DNA of 44,424 nt from Minwuia sp. (GTDB lineage Bacteria; Pseudomonadota; Alphaproteobacteria; Minwuiales; Minwuiaceae), in assembly GCA_029213165.1 (NCBI GenBank), contig JARGNO010000001.1:160095-204518 (forward strand), written 5' to 3'. A program made the position numbers and the translations under genes. The notes under the pieces were generated by a model, which saw nothing but the letters and a program-made list of their open reading frames with translations, had not been told where the DNA came from and did not search any database. Within the stretch, counting starts at the first letter, position 1, and every line of letters begins with the position of its first letter. Below, piece after piece: positions 27,661 through 36,406 of the stretch.

Positions 27661-28755
27661 TCACAGGAACAGCGACAGCACACCCGTATAGGCATAGAGG
27701 CGGCTGTTGGCGATCTCGCCATTGCCGAAGAATCCGATCAGCGGCAGGTCGGGGAACCGTTCCCGGATCATCGCGGCCTCGGTGCGGGAATCGTCGAACA
27801 GGTTCGGCCCGCGGCCAAGGCAACTGAAGTAGAGCCCGCCGCGCGGTGCGGTGCCGCCCGCGCGCTGTTCCAGCGTGTCCAGCATGCGTTCCATGTCCGC
27901 CACGGCTGCTGCGCCGTCGCGACGGCAGAACATCAGCCGCTGCCCCACCGAGACGTCTTCCGCCACTGCCACCAGGCCGTGCTGAGGATCGACGCCCGCG
28001 ATTTCCCGCACCAGGTAATCGCCACTATCCTGACCCGCCGGGGCCAGTCCGGCAAAGATGAAGCCGGGAATGCGGTCCAGGTTGCGGGACAGGATCTCGC
28101 CAATGTCCTGCCTGAAGACCTCGAACGCCGGTCTGCCATCCAGCTCGATGGCGATATTGCGTTCCGCCCGCGTGATCTCCCGCGCCGGGCCAATCGGGGT
28201 GCATCCCTGGGTGAGGGCGGTAGCAACCGGAACCTGATCGGAGAAGGCGATACCCGCCGGACCACCGGTCGTCAGGGTCTTCGCCACCACTGGATTCGGC
28301 CCCCGGGAAGCCGCGAGGCCGCCAACCCAGTAACCACCGGGCTGCTGCTCCAGCACCTGCAGGCTCTCCCGAAGTTCGGGCTGGCCCGGATCGGCATGGA
28401 CAACACCGAACCATGGTGTGAACGGCAGTGATGACGCGTCGCCGGGGCGCAGCAGTTGCGACGTGCCCCCGGGCATCGCGGTCAGCATCACGGCAATGGC
28501 AGGGGTATCGAAGAACTGCCGGTCGTTGGCCAGGATTCCGATCCCTGCCGTGCCCACCCAGTCACCGATGCCCGTCCGGCCACGCAGAACAGTCAGAATA
28601 CCCTGCGCATCGCCGGAGAAATGGTCGGACAGATAGACAAAGCCGGGGCCAGCGTGCTGCAGGTCCGGATCAATCATGTCCAGGCATTGCCCCAGCGCGA
28701 TGCGCCAGTCCGCGTCCGCACCCCAACCCGTCTGAAAGCGTTCGTTCGTGCTCAT
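27661..28755 (-). CDS. Stand-alone FIST sensory-domain protein
   Basis: Protein of about 364 residues made of the FIST N and FIST C domains, a sensory module thought to bind small ligands such as amino acids. Visible features are TGWGADADW at the start, the GTAGIGILAND loop, and the C-terminal CLGRGPNLFDDSRTEAAMIRERFPDLPLIGFFGNGEIA, typical of FIST C. No output domain (kinase, GGDEF, methyl-accepting) is attached. ATG at 28755 gives the family N-terminus; its ribosome site is weak. It is convergent with the MBL gene; the signalling partner is not obvious in the window. Confidence 0.85.
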   Translation of the reverse strand: MSTNERFQTGWGADADWRIALGQCLDMIDPDLQHAGPGFVYLSDHFSGDAQGILTVLRGRTGIGDWVGTAGIGILANDRQFFDTPAIAVMLTAMPGGTSQLLRPGDASSLPFTPWFGVVHADPGQPELRESLQVLEQQPGGYWVGGLAASRGPNPVVAKTLTTGGPAGIAFSDQVPVATALTQGCTPIGPAREITRAERNIAIELDGRPAFEVFRQDIGEILSRNLDRIPGFIFAGLAPAGQDSGDYLVREIAGVDPQHGLVAVAEDVSVGQRLMFCRRDGAAAVADMERMLDTLEQRAGGTAPRGGLYFSCLGRGPNLFDDSRTEAAMIRERFPDLPLIGFFGNGEIANSRLYAYTGVLSLFL

Positions 28756-28848
28756 CAATGCATTTCTGGACGTGACGACCGACGCACACAAGCCATGATC
28801 ACGATGTTTCGCTTTTTCCCTGTGCGGGCGGAAGGATAGATTGAACGG

Positions 28849-28980
28849 ATGAAACGCAAGTACGTCATCGCCATGCTGCTGGTCAGCCTCACCCTGCTTT
28901 CAGGCTGTGAGGCCCTGCGCGTGAAACTCAACGGCGGCAGCGAATCCGGTGTCGACTGGGCAGTTGGCGTCAGATTCTGA
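28849..28980 (+). CDS. Small predicted lipoprotein, 43 residues
   Basis: Short open frame beginning MKRKYVIAMLLVSLTLLSGC, a textbook lipoprotein signal: two to three basic residues, a hydrophobic core and the lipobox LSGC with Cys20. The mature peptide is only 24 residues and ends GVDWAVGVRF. A GAAGGA lies at 28831-28836, rather far from the ATG. It is divergent from the FIST gene and convergent with the second TRAP permease. I do not recognise a family. Such short lipoproteins are commonly missed by gene callers. Product would be anchored in the inner or outer membrane. Confidence 0.65.
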   Translation: MKRKYVIAMLLVSLTLLSGCEALRVKLNGGSESGVDWAVGVRF

Positions 28981-29043
28981 GTCCCTCTCCCGCCGAGGCC
29001 GGAATGACAACTGCGCGGTGACAGGTTCGCCTCACCCCTGACA

Positions 29044-31050
29044 TCAGCCTGCCAAGGCCGCCTTGCGTCCGCCCAGGAACGCGACGGCGACACCCGGCGC
29101 CGCCACGACAAGGGCGATCAGACTCAGCTCGGTGTGGCTGAAACCGATCATCTCACCGCCAGGTGCGGCGAAGATCAGACCCCCGACAAACAGGCTGGCG
29201 CGACCGATCACGCCCATCACACCTCCCCCCAGCCGTCCGACACCGAACAGGTATCCCTGCAACGCCGCCGCAACCATCAGGATGCCGATCACGGCCGTCA
29301 CGCAGACGACGATGACCTCCAGCGTTCCGGCATTGCCCAGCAGGGCCGGGTTGAAGACGAAGAAGAACGGGATGAAGTAGATGATGGAGCCGATCCGCAT
29401 GGCCTCGAAGCCGGTCTGCATCGGCTCCGACCGGGCGACAGAGGCGGCGGCGAAGGCGGCCAGCGCCACCGGCGGGGTGATGAAGGACAGCATGCCCCAG
29501 TAGAGCAGGAACATGTGGACGCTCATCGGATCCAGGCCCGCCGAGATCAGTGCCGGAGCGAGGATGATGGCCAGGAAGATATAGGCCGCGGTCACGGTCA
29601 TGCCGATGCCGAGAATGAAACTCGTCACCGCGCCCATCACCAGCAGCACCAGCGGATGGCCACCTGCCAGATACACCAGATCATTGGTCAGGGTGCCGGT
29701 CATGCCGGTCGCCTGCAACGCGCCGACGATCAGGCCGACGGCAGCCAGCAGGCTGGCCAGTTCCGCCAGCAGACAGCCGGTGGCATAGACGAACTGCTTC
29801 AGTTTCAGCCAGTCGAGCCGATGCTTCGGATTGAACTGGTTGATGATCAGCAGCAGCGCGGTGGCATAGAACGGTGCCTGCGCCTCCCGCTTCATGTAGA
29901 TCAGCATGAAGATCAGCAATGCGAAGACGAACAGGTAGTACCAGCCCTCGATCATCACCCTGCGCACGGACGGCAGTTCCGCCCGCGGCAGGCCGGTCAG
30001 CTTCTTCTCCGCCGCATAGGCATCGATCTGCATGAACAGGCCGAGGTAATAGAGCAGTGACGGAATGGCGGCGGCCAGCGCCACGTCGATGTAGCGGACC
30101 TGCAGGAAGTCGGCCATGACGAAGGCCGTCGCCCCCATGATCGGCGGCATCATCACGCCACCGGTGGAGGCACAGGCCTCGATCGCGCCCGCTGTCTTGG
30201 AGCGGATGCCGATGCGTTTCATCGCCGGAATGGTCAGGGAACCGGTGGTCAGGACATTGGTCACCGGCCCGCCGGACATGGAGCCGAAGAGACCGGACGA
30301 GAAGATCGCCACCTTGGCAGGGCCGCCCCGAACATGGCCCAGCAGCGCGAAGGCGAAGCTGATGAAGAACTGGCCGGCACCGGTGTAGATCAGGGCCACA
30401 CCGAACAGCAGGAACCCGAAGACCAGCAGCGCGAAGGCCTTCATCGGGATCCCGAGATAGCTCTCCTCCGAGAACATGTGGAACGCCGCCGTATCCAGGA
30501 ACGGACGGCTGAGGCCTGACACCACCTGCGGCACCTGGTCGGCGTAGATGGGGTAGAGCGAGATCACCAGCACGATGAAGAATACGGCGGGGCCACCGGC
30601 ACGGCGACCCGCCTCCATGATCACGGCCCACATGACCACGCTGACCCACATGCCATGCAGGGGCGCCGCATATTCCCAGGCTTCCAGCAGGATCGATTCC
30701 GCGTACCAGACGTAATAGCAGGTCAGGCCGAGGGTCAGGATCATCAGGGCAATGTCGTAGAAGGGCACCTTCGTCTTCGAGGACCGCTTGAAGCCCGGCA
30801 GGACCACGAACACCATCGAGATCATGATGCCGCCGACCAGGTAGAGGTAGCGGTTGTCGACCAGTGCCTTGCCGATCAGCGCCTGCAGCACCTCCAGCGC
30901 GAACATGCGATCAATCGCGATCAGCATGGCAATGCTGGTCATCGCGGAGATGATGCCCAGCCAGACGGGCCCTAGCGTGCGGTAGCGGCTGGCTTCCCGA
31001 TCATCGATCTCTTCAGGTTCGGTAGACGGATTCGTGGCGCTGTCGGACAT
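29044..31050 (-). CDS. TRAP transporter fused permease (second TAXI system)
   Basis: Inner-membrane fused Q-M permease of 668 residues, close in sequence to the one at 1362-3413: the block GHVRGGPAKVAIFSSGLFGSMSG and the EACASTGGVMMPPIMG motif are nearly identical. Many hydrophobic segments span the chain. The ATG at 31050 has a G-rich ribosome site (GGGGGG) and removes a short non-homologous leader. It follows the second TAXI binding-protein gene on the same strand, with two GC-rich hairpins in the 143-base gap. Confidence 0.93.
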   Translation of the reverse strand: MSDSATNPSTEPEEIDDREASRYRTLGPVWLGIISAMTSIAMLIAIDRMFALEVLQALIGKALVDNRYLYLVGGIMISMVFVVLPGFKRSSKTKVPFYDIALMILTLGLTCYYVWYAESILLEAWEYAAPLHGMWVSVVMWAVIMEAGRRAGGPAVFFIVLVISLYPIYADQVPQVVSGLSRPFLDTAAFHMFSEESYLGIPMKAFALLVFGFLLFGVALIYTGAGQFFISFAFALLGHVRGGPAKVAIFSSGLFGSMSGGPVTNVLTTGSLTIPAMKRIGIRSKTAGAIEACASTGGVMMPPIMGATAFVMADFLQVRYIDVALAAAIPSLLYYLGLFMQIDAYAAEKKLTGLPRAELPSVRRVMIEGWYYLFVFALLIFMLIYMKREAQAPFYATALLLIINQFNPKHRLDWLKLKQFVYATGCLLAELASLLAAVGLIVGALQATGMTGTLTNDLVYLAGGHPLVLLVMGAVTSFILGIGMTVTAAYIFLAIILAPALISAGLDPMSVHMFLLYWGMLSFITPPVALAAFAAASVARSEPMQTGFEAMRIGSIIYFIPFFFVFNPALLGNAGTLEVIVVCVTAVIGILMVAAALQGYLFGVGRLGGGVMGVIGRASLFVGGLIFAAPGGEMIGFSHTELSLIALVVAAPGVAVAFLGGRKAALAG

Positions 31051-31104
31051 GGGACCCCCCAAAAACGATCTGAGCAGGACAGGCAGCATTGCTGCGGACA
31101 GGAA

Positions 31105-31171
31105 GGGCCGGCGCGGCGGTGCAATGCCGGCCGGCCCCTGCTGGTCTCAAACCGGCGCGAAACCGCGCCGG
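31105..31171 (-). other. Two GC-rich hairpins between TAXI binding protein and permease
   Basis: First hairpin: GGGCCGGC (31105-31112) with GCCGGCCC (31130-31137). Second: CCGGCGCG (31152-31159) with CGCGCCGG (31164-31171), perfect 8-bp arms and a four-base loop. A smaller palindrome GCAGCATTGCTGC sits at 31083-31095. With no T-run they are more likely to stabilise the 3' end of the binding-protein message or slow transcription than to be full terminators. Confidence 0.6.
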
Positions 31172-31193
31172 GTCGTCGCTTCAGTCGGTCAGA

Positions 31194-32357
31194 TCACCAG
31201 GTCTCGAAGATCGTGATCATGCCGGCGGCTTCCAGGGCATCGAAGCGCGCCTTCATCCAGCCGGTGTTGAACGCCTCTTCATCCGATGATGCATCCTTCG
31301 TGTAAGCCGCCCAGGCATCCTGCAGCACCTTCTGGCGGGCCAGGTTCTTTTCCTGGTTGGCCTGTGCACCGTCCGACCACTTGCCGACTTCCTTGTAGTA
31401 ACGGATGGCACCGGGGTGGAACGGCAGGAACACATGCTCCAGCTTCTGACGCTCCCAGGCCCAGCCGTTGGCGCCCGGTGCGGAAGCCTTGTAGTCGTCG
31501 TAATGTTCGTACATCGCCTTGGTCATATTGTAGGCGAGGTCGTCGCTGGCCTGCGTCGTGCCGACCAGGATCGGGTAGGCGGTGCCGACGCCTTCATAAC
31601 CCTCGGCGGGAACGGCAGCACCCTGCATGCACTTGTGCGGGAAGTACCACGGCACCACCGCATTCAGCCGCTTCCAGCCTTCGGTGTCGGCATGGGGCTG
31701 CGGCGGATGCATCAGGCCGCGCGGGCTCGCCTCCAGCTTCACCATGGAGGTCGAGAACGTCGCGCCCTCGGCCGCGTCATTGTCGCCATTGATGATGCTG
31801 TCGATGGAGGCACCATAGCCACCCACCTGCACCTTCTCGACGTCGTCCCATGTCAGACCGGCGTGGGCCAGCATGGCCTCCACCGCCTTGTTGAGTGCCG
31901 GCGCACCCTGGACCCAGGAAATGCGCTTGCCCTTCAGGTCGGCCATGGTCTTGACCCCGGCATCGGCTGCCACGGCCATGGAGACGGCACAGCCGTCAGC
32001 CACATTGTGCAGCAGCAGACGGATCGGCTGCGGGCCCCAGTTGCGGTTGCCGAATGTATAGACGGCTTCCTGCGCGTAGACGCTGTCCGAACCGGTCGCG
32101 GAGAACTGGGCAACGCCCTTCACCAGCGGCGTCAGGCGGGACACGTCATTCTTGCCCGGCAGCACCCGCAGGTTCACGCCATAGGTGTTCTTCAGCACCG
32201 AACCGATGCCAACCGCCTGGTTGTAGCCGGAGGTGCCTGTGTTGTATGCGGTCCAGACAAGCGTGTTCGGCAGATTGATTTCCGCCGTCGCGGCCTGCGC
32301 CGCAAGGGCCACAGCCGCCACCGCAGCGGCAGGCGCAATTCTCTTCCAGACTGACAT
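31194..32357 (-). CDS. TAXI family TRAP transporter solute-binding protein (second)
   Basis: Periplasmic protein of 387 residues with a Sec signal peptide (Ala-rich core, likely cleavage after ATA near residue 25) and the TAXI pattern VWTAYNTGTSGYNQAVGIG, LPGKNDVSR and DLKGKRISWV. It is a clear paralogue of the protein at 203-1348. The start at 32357 has GGAGG upstream. The 200-base gap to the divergent dehydrogenase-Rieske-ligase operon holds both promoters, so the imported solute may be the substrate of those enzymes. The ligand itself cannot be read. Confidence 0.93.
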   Translation of the reverse strand: MSVWKRIAPAAAVAAVALAAQAATAEINLPNTLVWTAYNTGTSGYNQAVGIGSVLKNTYGVNLRVLPGKNDVSRLTPLVKGVAQFSATGSDSVYAQEAVYTFGNRNWGPQPIRLLLHNVADGCAVSMAVAADAGVKTMADLKGKRISWVQGAPALNKAVEAMLAHAGLTWDDVEKVQVGGYGASIDSIINGDNDAAEGATFSTSMVKLEASPRGLMHPPQPHADTEGWKRLNAVVPWYFPHKCMQGAAVPAEGYEGVGTAYPILVGTTQASDDLAYNMTKAMYEHYDDYKASAPGANGWAWERQKLEHVFLPFHPGAIRYYKEVGKWSDGAQANQEKNLARQKVLQDAWAAYTKDASSDEEAFNTGWMKARFDALEAAGMITIFETW

Positions 32358-32557
32358 GATCGTATCCTCCCCATTCAGGTTTCTGCCGCCCCTGCTGGAG
32401 ACGGATTTTTTATTTACGTTGCGGAAAGGTTATGCGACCTCCAGCCGATTGAACAGACCTGAAATCCAACAACTCCGAATCCGCGTTCCGGTGCCGATTC
32501 CATCCTGTGCCGGATCAGTCTAGGTTCTGGCACCTGCCTTGGGGGGAGAGAAACGAG

Positions 32558-33454
32558 ATGACGCAAACCGGATTTGGCCACATCGGATTCATCGGGCTCG
32601 GCGTGATGGGGGAGGCGATGTGCCGGAACCTCGTGCGTCGTGGGACATGGGCAGTCACTGCCTTTGACCTGAACCCTGCGCCGCTGGAGCGACTGGCCGG
32701 CGAGGGGGCCGGGATCGCTGGCTCGGTGGCCGAACTGATGGCGCAGGTTGACCTTGTCATCACCTGTCTTCCAGGGGGCGAACAGGTTCGGGCGCTGGTG
32801 CTCGGGGCCGATGGCCTGGTCGGCCACCTGCGTGAAGGCCAGGTCCTGATCGACATGTCCACATCCCAGCCGACGCTGATGCGGGAGATCGCGGCAGAGG
32901 CGGCGGAGAAGGGCGCGCGTTTCGCCGACGCCCCGATCGCCCGCACCCGCCAGGCTGCCGCCGACGGGACACTGGCGATCATGGTCGGTGCACCGGATGA
33001 CCTGTTTCAGACGATCCGGCCCGTTCTGGCGACCATGGGCTCCGATATCGAACATTGCGGTGCGGTCGGATCAGGTCAGGTCATCAAGATCATGAACAAC
33101 ATGGTGCTGTTCCAGACCGTCCTCGCCCTTGGCCAGGCGGTTGCGATTGCCGAGAAGGCGGGGGTTCCGGGCAAGGTCCTGCTGGATACGATGATGAAGG
33201 GCTCCGGCGACAGTTTCGCGCTGCGCAATCACGGCGTGAAGGCGATCCTGGCCGATACCTACCCGGAGAAATCCTTCTCCGTGCGCTATGCCGCCAAGGA
33301 CCTGTCCTACGCACTGGAGATGGCGGCGGAATTCGGCGTCCGCGCGCCCGGCGGCGAGACGGTCGCGCGGATGTTCGAGGAGGCCATCGCCAATGGCGAC
33401 GGTGACCGCTACTTCCCCGTCATGCGTCGCATCCTGGATGTCACCGACGCCTGA
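32558..33454 (+). CDS. 3-hydroxyisobutyrate dehydrogenase-like NAD(P) oxidoreductase
   Basis: Beta-hydroxyacid dehydrogenase family protein of 298 residues: Rossmann motif GFIGLGVMGEAMCRNL near residues 10-25, DMSTSQPT near 110, and the catalytic-lysine segment GSGQVIKIMNNMV with Lys177. The usual DAPVSGG is changed to DAPIARTR, so the substrate-binding loop differs from true HIBADH or tartronate-semialdehyde reductase. Start at 32558 has a GGGGGGAGAG ribosome site. It is first in a forward operon with the Rieske and ligase genes and would oxidise or reduce an acid or aldehyde intermediate there. Confidence 0.9.
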   Translation: MTQTGFGHIGFIGLGVMGEAMCRNLVRRGTWAVTAFDLNPAPLERLAGEGAGIAGSVAELMAQVDLVITCLPGGEQVRALVLGADGLVGHLREGQVLIDMSTSQPTLMREIAAEAAEKGARFADAPIARTRQAAADGTLAIMVGAPDDLFQTIRPVLATMGSDIEHCGAVGSGQVIKIMNNMVLFQTVLALGQAVAIAEKAGVPGKVLLDTMMKGSGDSFALRNHGVKAILADTYPEKSFSVRYAAKDLSYALEMAAEFGVRAPGGETVARMFEEAIANGDGDRYFPVMRRILDVTDA

Positions 33455-33544
33455 TCAGATGAGTGCTGGCCGCGCCTTGCCATCGACAGCGGGGCCTCCG
33501 GACTGGCAGTCTGGTCCGATGTGGATGTTGCGAGAGTGTGCGCC

Positions 33545-34855
33545 ATGATGAGTCAGAAGAACAACGACCTGATCACCCGCGTCGGGCCGGGTACGCAAGC
33601 AGGCGCATTGCTGCGGCAGTACTGGCAGCCGGTGGCACTGTCGGATGAACAGGTGAGTGCGCGGCCCGTGGTGCCGGTGACGGTCCTGGGGGAGCGGCTG
33701 GTGCTGTTCCGCGATGAAACGGGCACGCTGGGACTGATCGGTCGTCACTGCCCGCATCGCGGCGCTGACCTGGCCTATGGGCGGCTGGAGGATGGCGGCC
33801 TGCGCTGTCCCTTCCACGGCTGGCTCTTCGACTGCACCGGGCAATGCCGGGAACAGCCGGCGGAACCGGACGGCAGCGTCATGCATCGCCATGTCCGGGC
33901 CGTGAATTACCCGGTGATGGAACGCAATGGTGCCGTCTTCGCCTGGATGGGAGGCGGTGAGCCACCGGCCCTGCCCGCGCTGGATTGCTTCAGCGCGCCG
34001 GACAGTCACGTCTTTGCCTTCAAGGGACTGTGGGACTGCAACTGGCTGCAGGCCCTGGAAGTCGGGATTGACCCGGCCCATGCATCCTTCCTGCACCGCT
34101 TTCTCGCGGACGGGGACCCGGCAGAAAGCTACGGCAAGCAGTTTCGCGATTCGGTTGCCGACAGCGAGATCCCGATGACGAAGCTGCTGCGCGACTATCC
34201 GCGGCCGGAGCTGATGATCGAGGATACCGACCACGGCATGCGGCTGACGGCACTGCGGCACATGGCGGACGGGCGGACCCATGTGCGTGTCACCAACCAG
34301 ATCTTCCCGCAGGCCATCGTCATCCCGATGTCGAACGAGATGACGATCACCCAGTGGCACGTGCCGGTGGATGACGGGAGCTGCTACTGGTTCTCCCTGT
34401 TCACCAGCTTCGCCCGGCCCGTGGACAAGGCCGTGATGCGGGAGCAGCGGCTGAAGCAGCATCGCCTGCCCGACTATCGCCCGATCACGGGTGCGGCCAG
34501 CAACTATGGTTTCGATGCCGACGAACAGGCGCGGGAGACCTTCACGGGCATGGGACAGGACATCAACGTGCACGACCAGTGGGCGGTCGAGTCCATGGGC
34601 CGCATCCAGGACCGGCGACAGGAACATCTGGGCAAGTCCGACGTGGGTATCGTGCGCTATCGCCGCCTGCTGCGCGATGCGATCCGCCAGGTGGCGGCGG
34701 GGGAGGGCGTGCCGTTCCGTGACAGCCAGACCCGGCAGAGCGGCCCGGTGGCCGTCGACAGCATCTGCGCCACCGGGAGCTGGGAACAGCAATGGCGCGA
34801 CTTCGATACCAGCCGGCGGGCGGCATGCCCGTGGCCAGCCACACTCGGGGCCTGA
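33545..34855 (+). CDS. Rieske non-heme iron oxygenase, alpha subunit
   Basis: Oxygenase of about 436 residues. The Rieske 2Fe-2S site is complete: Cys69-x-His71 and Cys88-x-x-His91. The catalytic domain shows the mononuclear iron motif GIDPAHASFLH with bridging Asp176 and ligands His179 and His184. The layout resembles the phthalate dioxygenase/LigXa-type group that works without a beta subunit, and none is encoded here. It needs a reductase; none is adjacent. Starts at 33545 and 33548 are both possible. It ends three bases before the ligase gene, so the two are surely cotranscribed. The substrate is probably aromatic or amine-bearing. Confidence 0.92.
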   Translation: MMSQKNNDLITRVGPGTQAGALLRQYWQPVALSDEQVSARPVVPVTVLGERLVLFRDETGTLGLIGRHCPHRGADLAYGRLEDGGLRCPFHGWLFDCTGQCREQPAEPDGSVMHRHVRAVNYPVMERNGAVFAWMGGGEPPALPALDCFSAPDSHVFAFKGLWDCNWLQALEVGIDPAHASFLHRFLADGDPAESYGKQFRDSVADSEIPMTKLLRDYPRPELMIEDTDHGMRLTALRHMADGRTHVRVTNQIFPQAIVIPMSNEMTITQWHVPVDDGSCYWFSLFTSFARPVDKAVMREQRLKQHRLPDYRPITGAASNYGFDADEQARETFTGMGQDINVHDQWAVESMGRIQDRRQEHLGKSDVGIVRYRRLLRDAIRQVAAGEGVPFRDSQTRQSGPVAVDSICATGSWEQQWRDFDTSRRAACPWPATLGA

Positions 34856-34858
34856 GGC

Positions 34859-36271
34859 ATGTCTGACCACGCGCTGCCGGAGGGGGCGGAGGCGGTTCTG
34901 GCGGAGGCGCAGGAGCGGGGCGTGGAAACCGTCCGCATCAGCTTCACCGACCAGCATGGCATCCTGCGCGGCAAGGCCCTGCCCGCCAGCGCCTTGGAAA
35001 GCGCCTTTCGCAATGGGGTCACCATGACCTCGACCCTGCTGCTGAAGGATACGTCCCACCGTACGGTCTTCCCCGTCTGGGGTGACGATGCGGGTTTCGG
35101 GGACGGTGTCCTGACCGGTGCGGGTGATGTGGTCATGCGACCCGATCCGGCCAGCTTTCGCGTCCTGCCATGGGCATCGCATTCAGCCTGGATGCTGGCC
35201 GACATTCATCTGCCGGATGGTGAGCCTTTTCCCTTCAGCCCCCGGCACCTGCTGCGCCAGGCGATGCAGCGGCTGGCGGATCGCAACATGCGTCTGGTGA
35301 CGGGACTGGAGCTGGAGTTCCATGTCTTCCGCATCACCGATCCGCGCCTGGGCCACGCCGACACCGGCATGCCGCCCGAGGCGCCGGAGACGGAACTGCT
35401 GGCGCATGGCTACCAGTATCTGACCGAGGATCGCTATGCCCGGCTGGAACCGGTGATGGACATGCTGCGCCGCGCCGCCGAGGGGCTGCATCTGCCGGTC
35501 AGATCGATGGAGGTGGAGTTCGGGCCGGGACAGTTCGAGTTCACCTTCGATCCCGCCGGGGCCATGGTCCATGCCGACAACATGATCATGTTTCGCGCCA
35601 TGGCGAAGCAGGTCTGTCGCGAGCAGGGACTGCATGCCACCTTCATGACCCGGCCACAGGTCGCGAACGGCATGGCCAGTGGCTGGCACCTGCATCAGTC
35701 GCTGGTGGACCGGATCAGCGGCCAGAACCTGTTCATGGCCCGACCGGACGGGTCACTGTCGGCCATCGCCAGCGCCTGGATCGCCGGATTGCTGGACCAT
35801 GCGGCAGCGACCTGCCTGCTCTCCACACCGACCATCAACGGCTACAAGCGCTATCAGAACGCCTTCCAGCTTGCCCCGGACCGGATCGCCTGGGGCCGCG
35901 ACAACAAGGGCACCATGCTGCGGGCGCTGATGGGTGCGGACGACGCCGCGAGCCGGGTCGAGAACCGCGTGGCGGAGGCTGCCGCCAATCCCTACCTGCA
36001 CATGGCTGCGCAGATCCTCGCCGGACTGGACGGGATCGCGCGCGGGCTGGAGGCGGGTGCGCCGGTCACCCGTCCCTACGACAATGATGCCCCAGCCCTG
36101 CCGCGAAACCTGGGGACCGCGCTGGACGCATTTCAGGCCAGCCCCTTCATCGACCAGGCCTTCGGGGATGGTTTCAACCGCTACTTCAGCACCATCAAGC
36201 GTGCCGAATGGGACCGCTTCCTCGCCACCGTCACGGACTGGGAACAGCGCGAGTACTTCTCGATATTCTGA
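34859..36271 (+). CDS. Glutamine synthetase-like gamma-glutamyl ligase
   Basis: Protein of 470 residues of the glutamine synthetase fold. Visible are the N-terminal beta-grasp segment RISFTDQHGILRGKALPAS, the metal ligands in ELEFHVF and EVEFGPGQFEF, the WHLHQSL loop, INGYKRYQ, and VENRVAEAAANPYL near the end. True GlnA lacks this N-terminus; the pattern is that of the ligases that attach glutamate to amines (PuuA, IpuC, or the aniline-pathway AtdA1 type). Being fused in one operon to a Rieske oxygenase, it most likely activates an amine as its gamma-glutamyl amide, before or after oxygenation. Substrate is inferred only. Confidence 0.9.
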   Translation: MSDHALPEGAEAVLAEAQERGVETVRISFTDQHGILRGKALPASALESAFRNGVTMTSTLLLKDTSHRTVFPVWGDDAGFGDGVLTGAGDVVMRPDPASFRVLPWASHSAWMLADIHLPDGEPFPFSPRHLLRQAMQRLADRNMRLVTGLELEFHVFRITDPRLGHADTGMPPEAPETELLAHGYQYLTEDRYARLEPVMDMLRRAAEGLHLPVRSMEVEFGPGQFEFTFDPAGAMVHADNMIMFRAMAKQVCREQGLHATFMTRPQVANGMASGWHLHQSLVDRISGQNLFMARPDGSLSAIASAWIAGLLDHAAATCLLSTPTINGYKRYQNAFQLAPDRIAWGRDNKGTMLRALMGADDAASRVENRVAEAAANPYLHMAAQILAGLDGIARGLEAGAPVTRPYDNDAPALPRNLGTALDAFQASPFIDQAFGDGFNRYFSTIKRAEWDRFLATVTDWEQREYFSIF

Positions 36272-36314
36272 GGTTTCCTGCCGCGCAGACTGACGGATGG
36301 TGTCCCCACAAACA

Positions 36315-36346
36315 ATGACGCGGCCGGATTGCTCCGGCCGCGTCAT
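36315..36346 (-). terminator. Strong hairpin between ligase and LLM oxygenase genes
   Basis: Perfect 14-bp arms ATGACGCGGCCGGA (36315-36328) and TCCGGCCGCGTCAT (36333-36346) with a TTGC loop. On the reverse strand it is followed by TGTTTGT, a modest T-rich run, so it best serves the reverse-strand LLM gene; it may also stop forward transcripts from the ligase operon. Confidence 0.8.
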
Positions 36347-36406
36347 CCTCCCCTTCCCGGCCTCCTCCCCAGTAGGCCCGGCGGAAAAGCTTGGTCCTTT
36401 GATCTG

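Noticed and set aside
34859-36271. Housekeeping glutamine synthetase GlnA
   Set aside because: Divergent N-terminus, no adjacent glnB, and operon context with a Rieske oxygenase favour a gamma-glutamyl ligase role.
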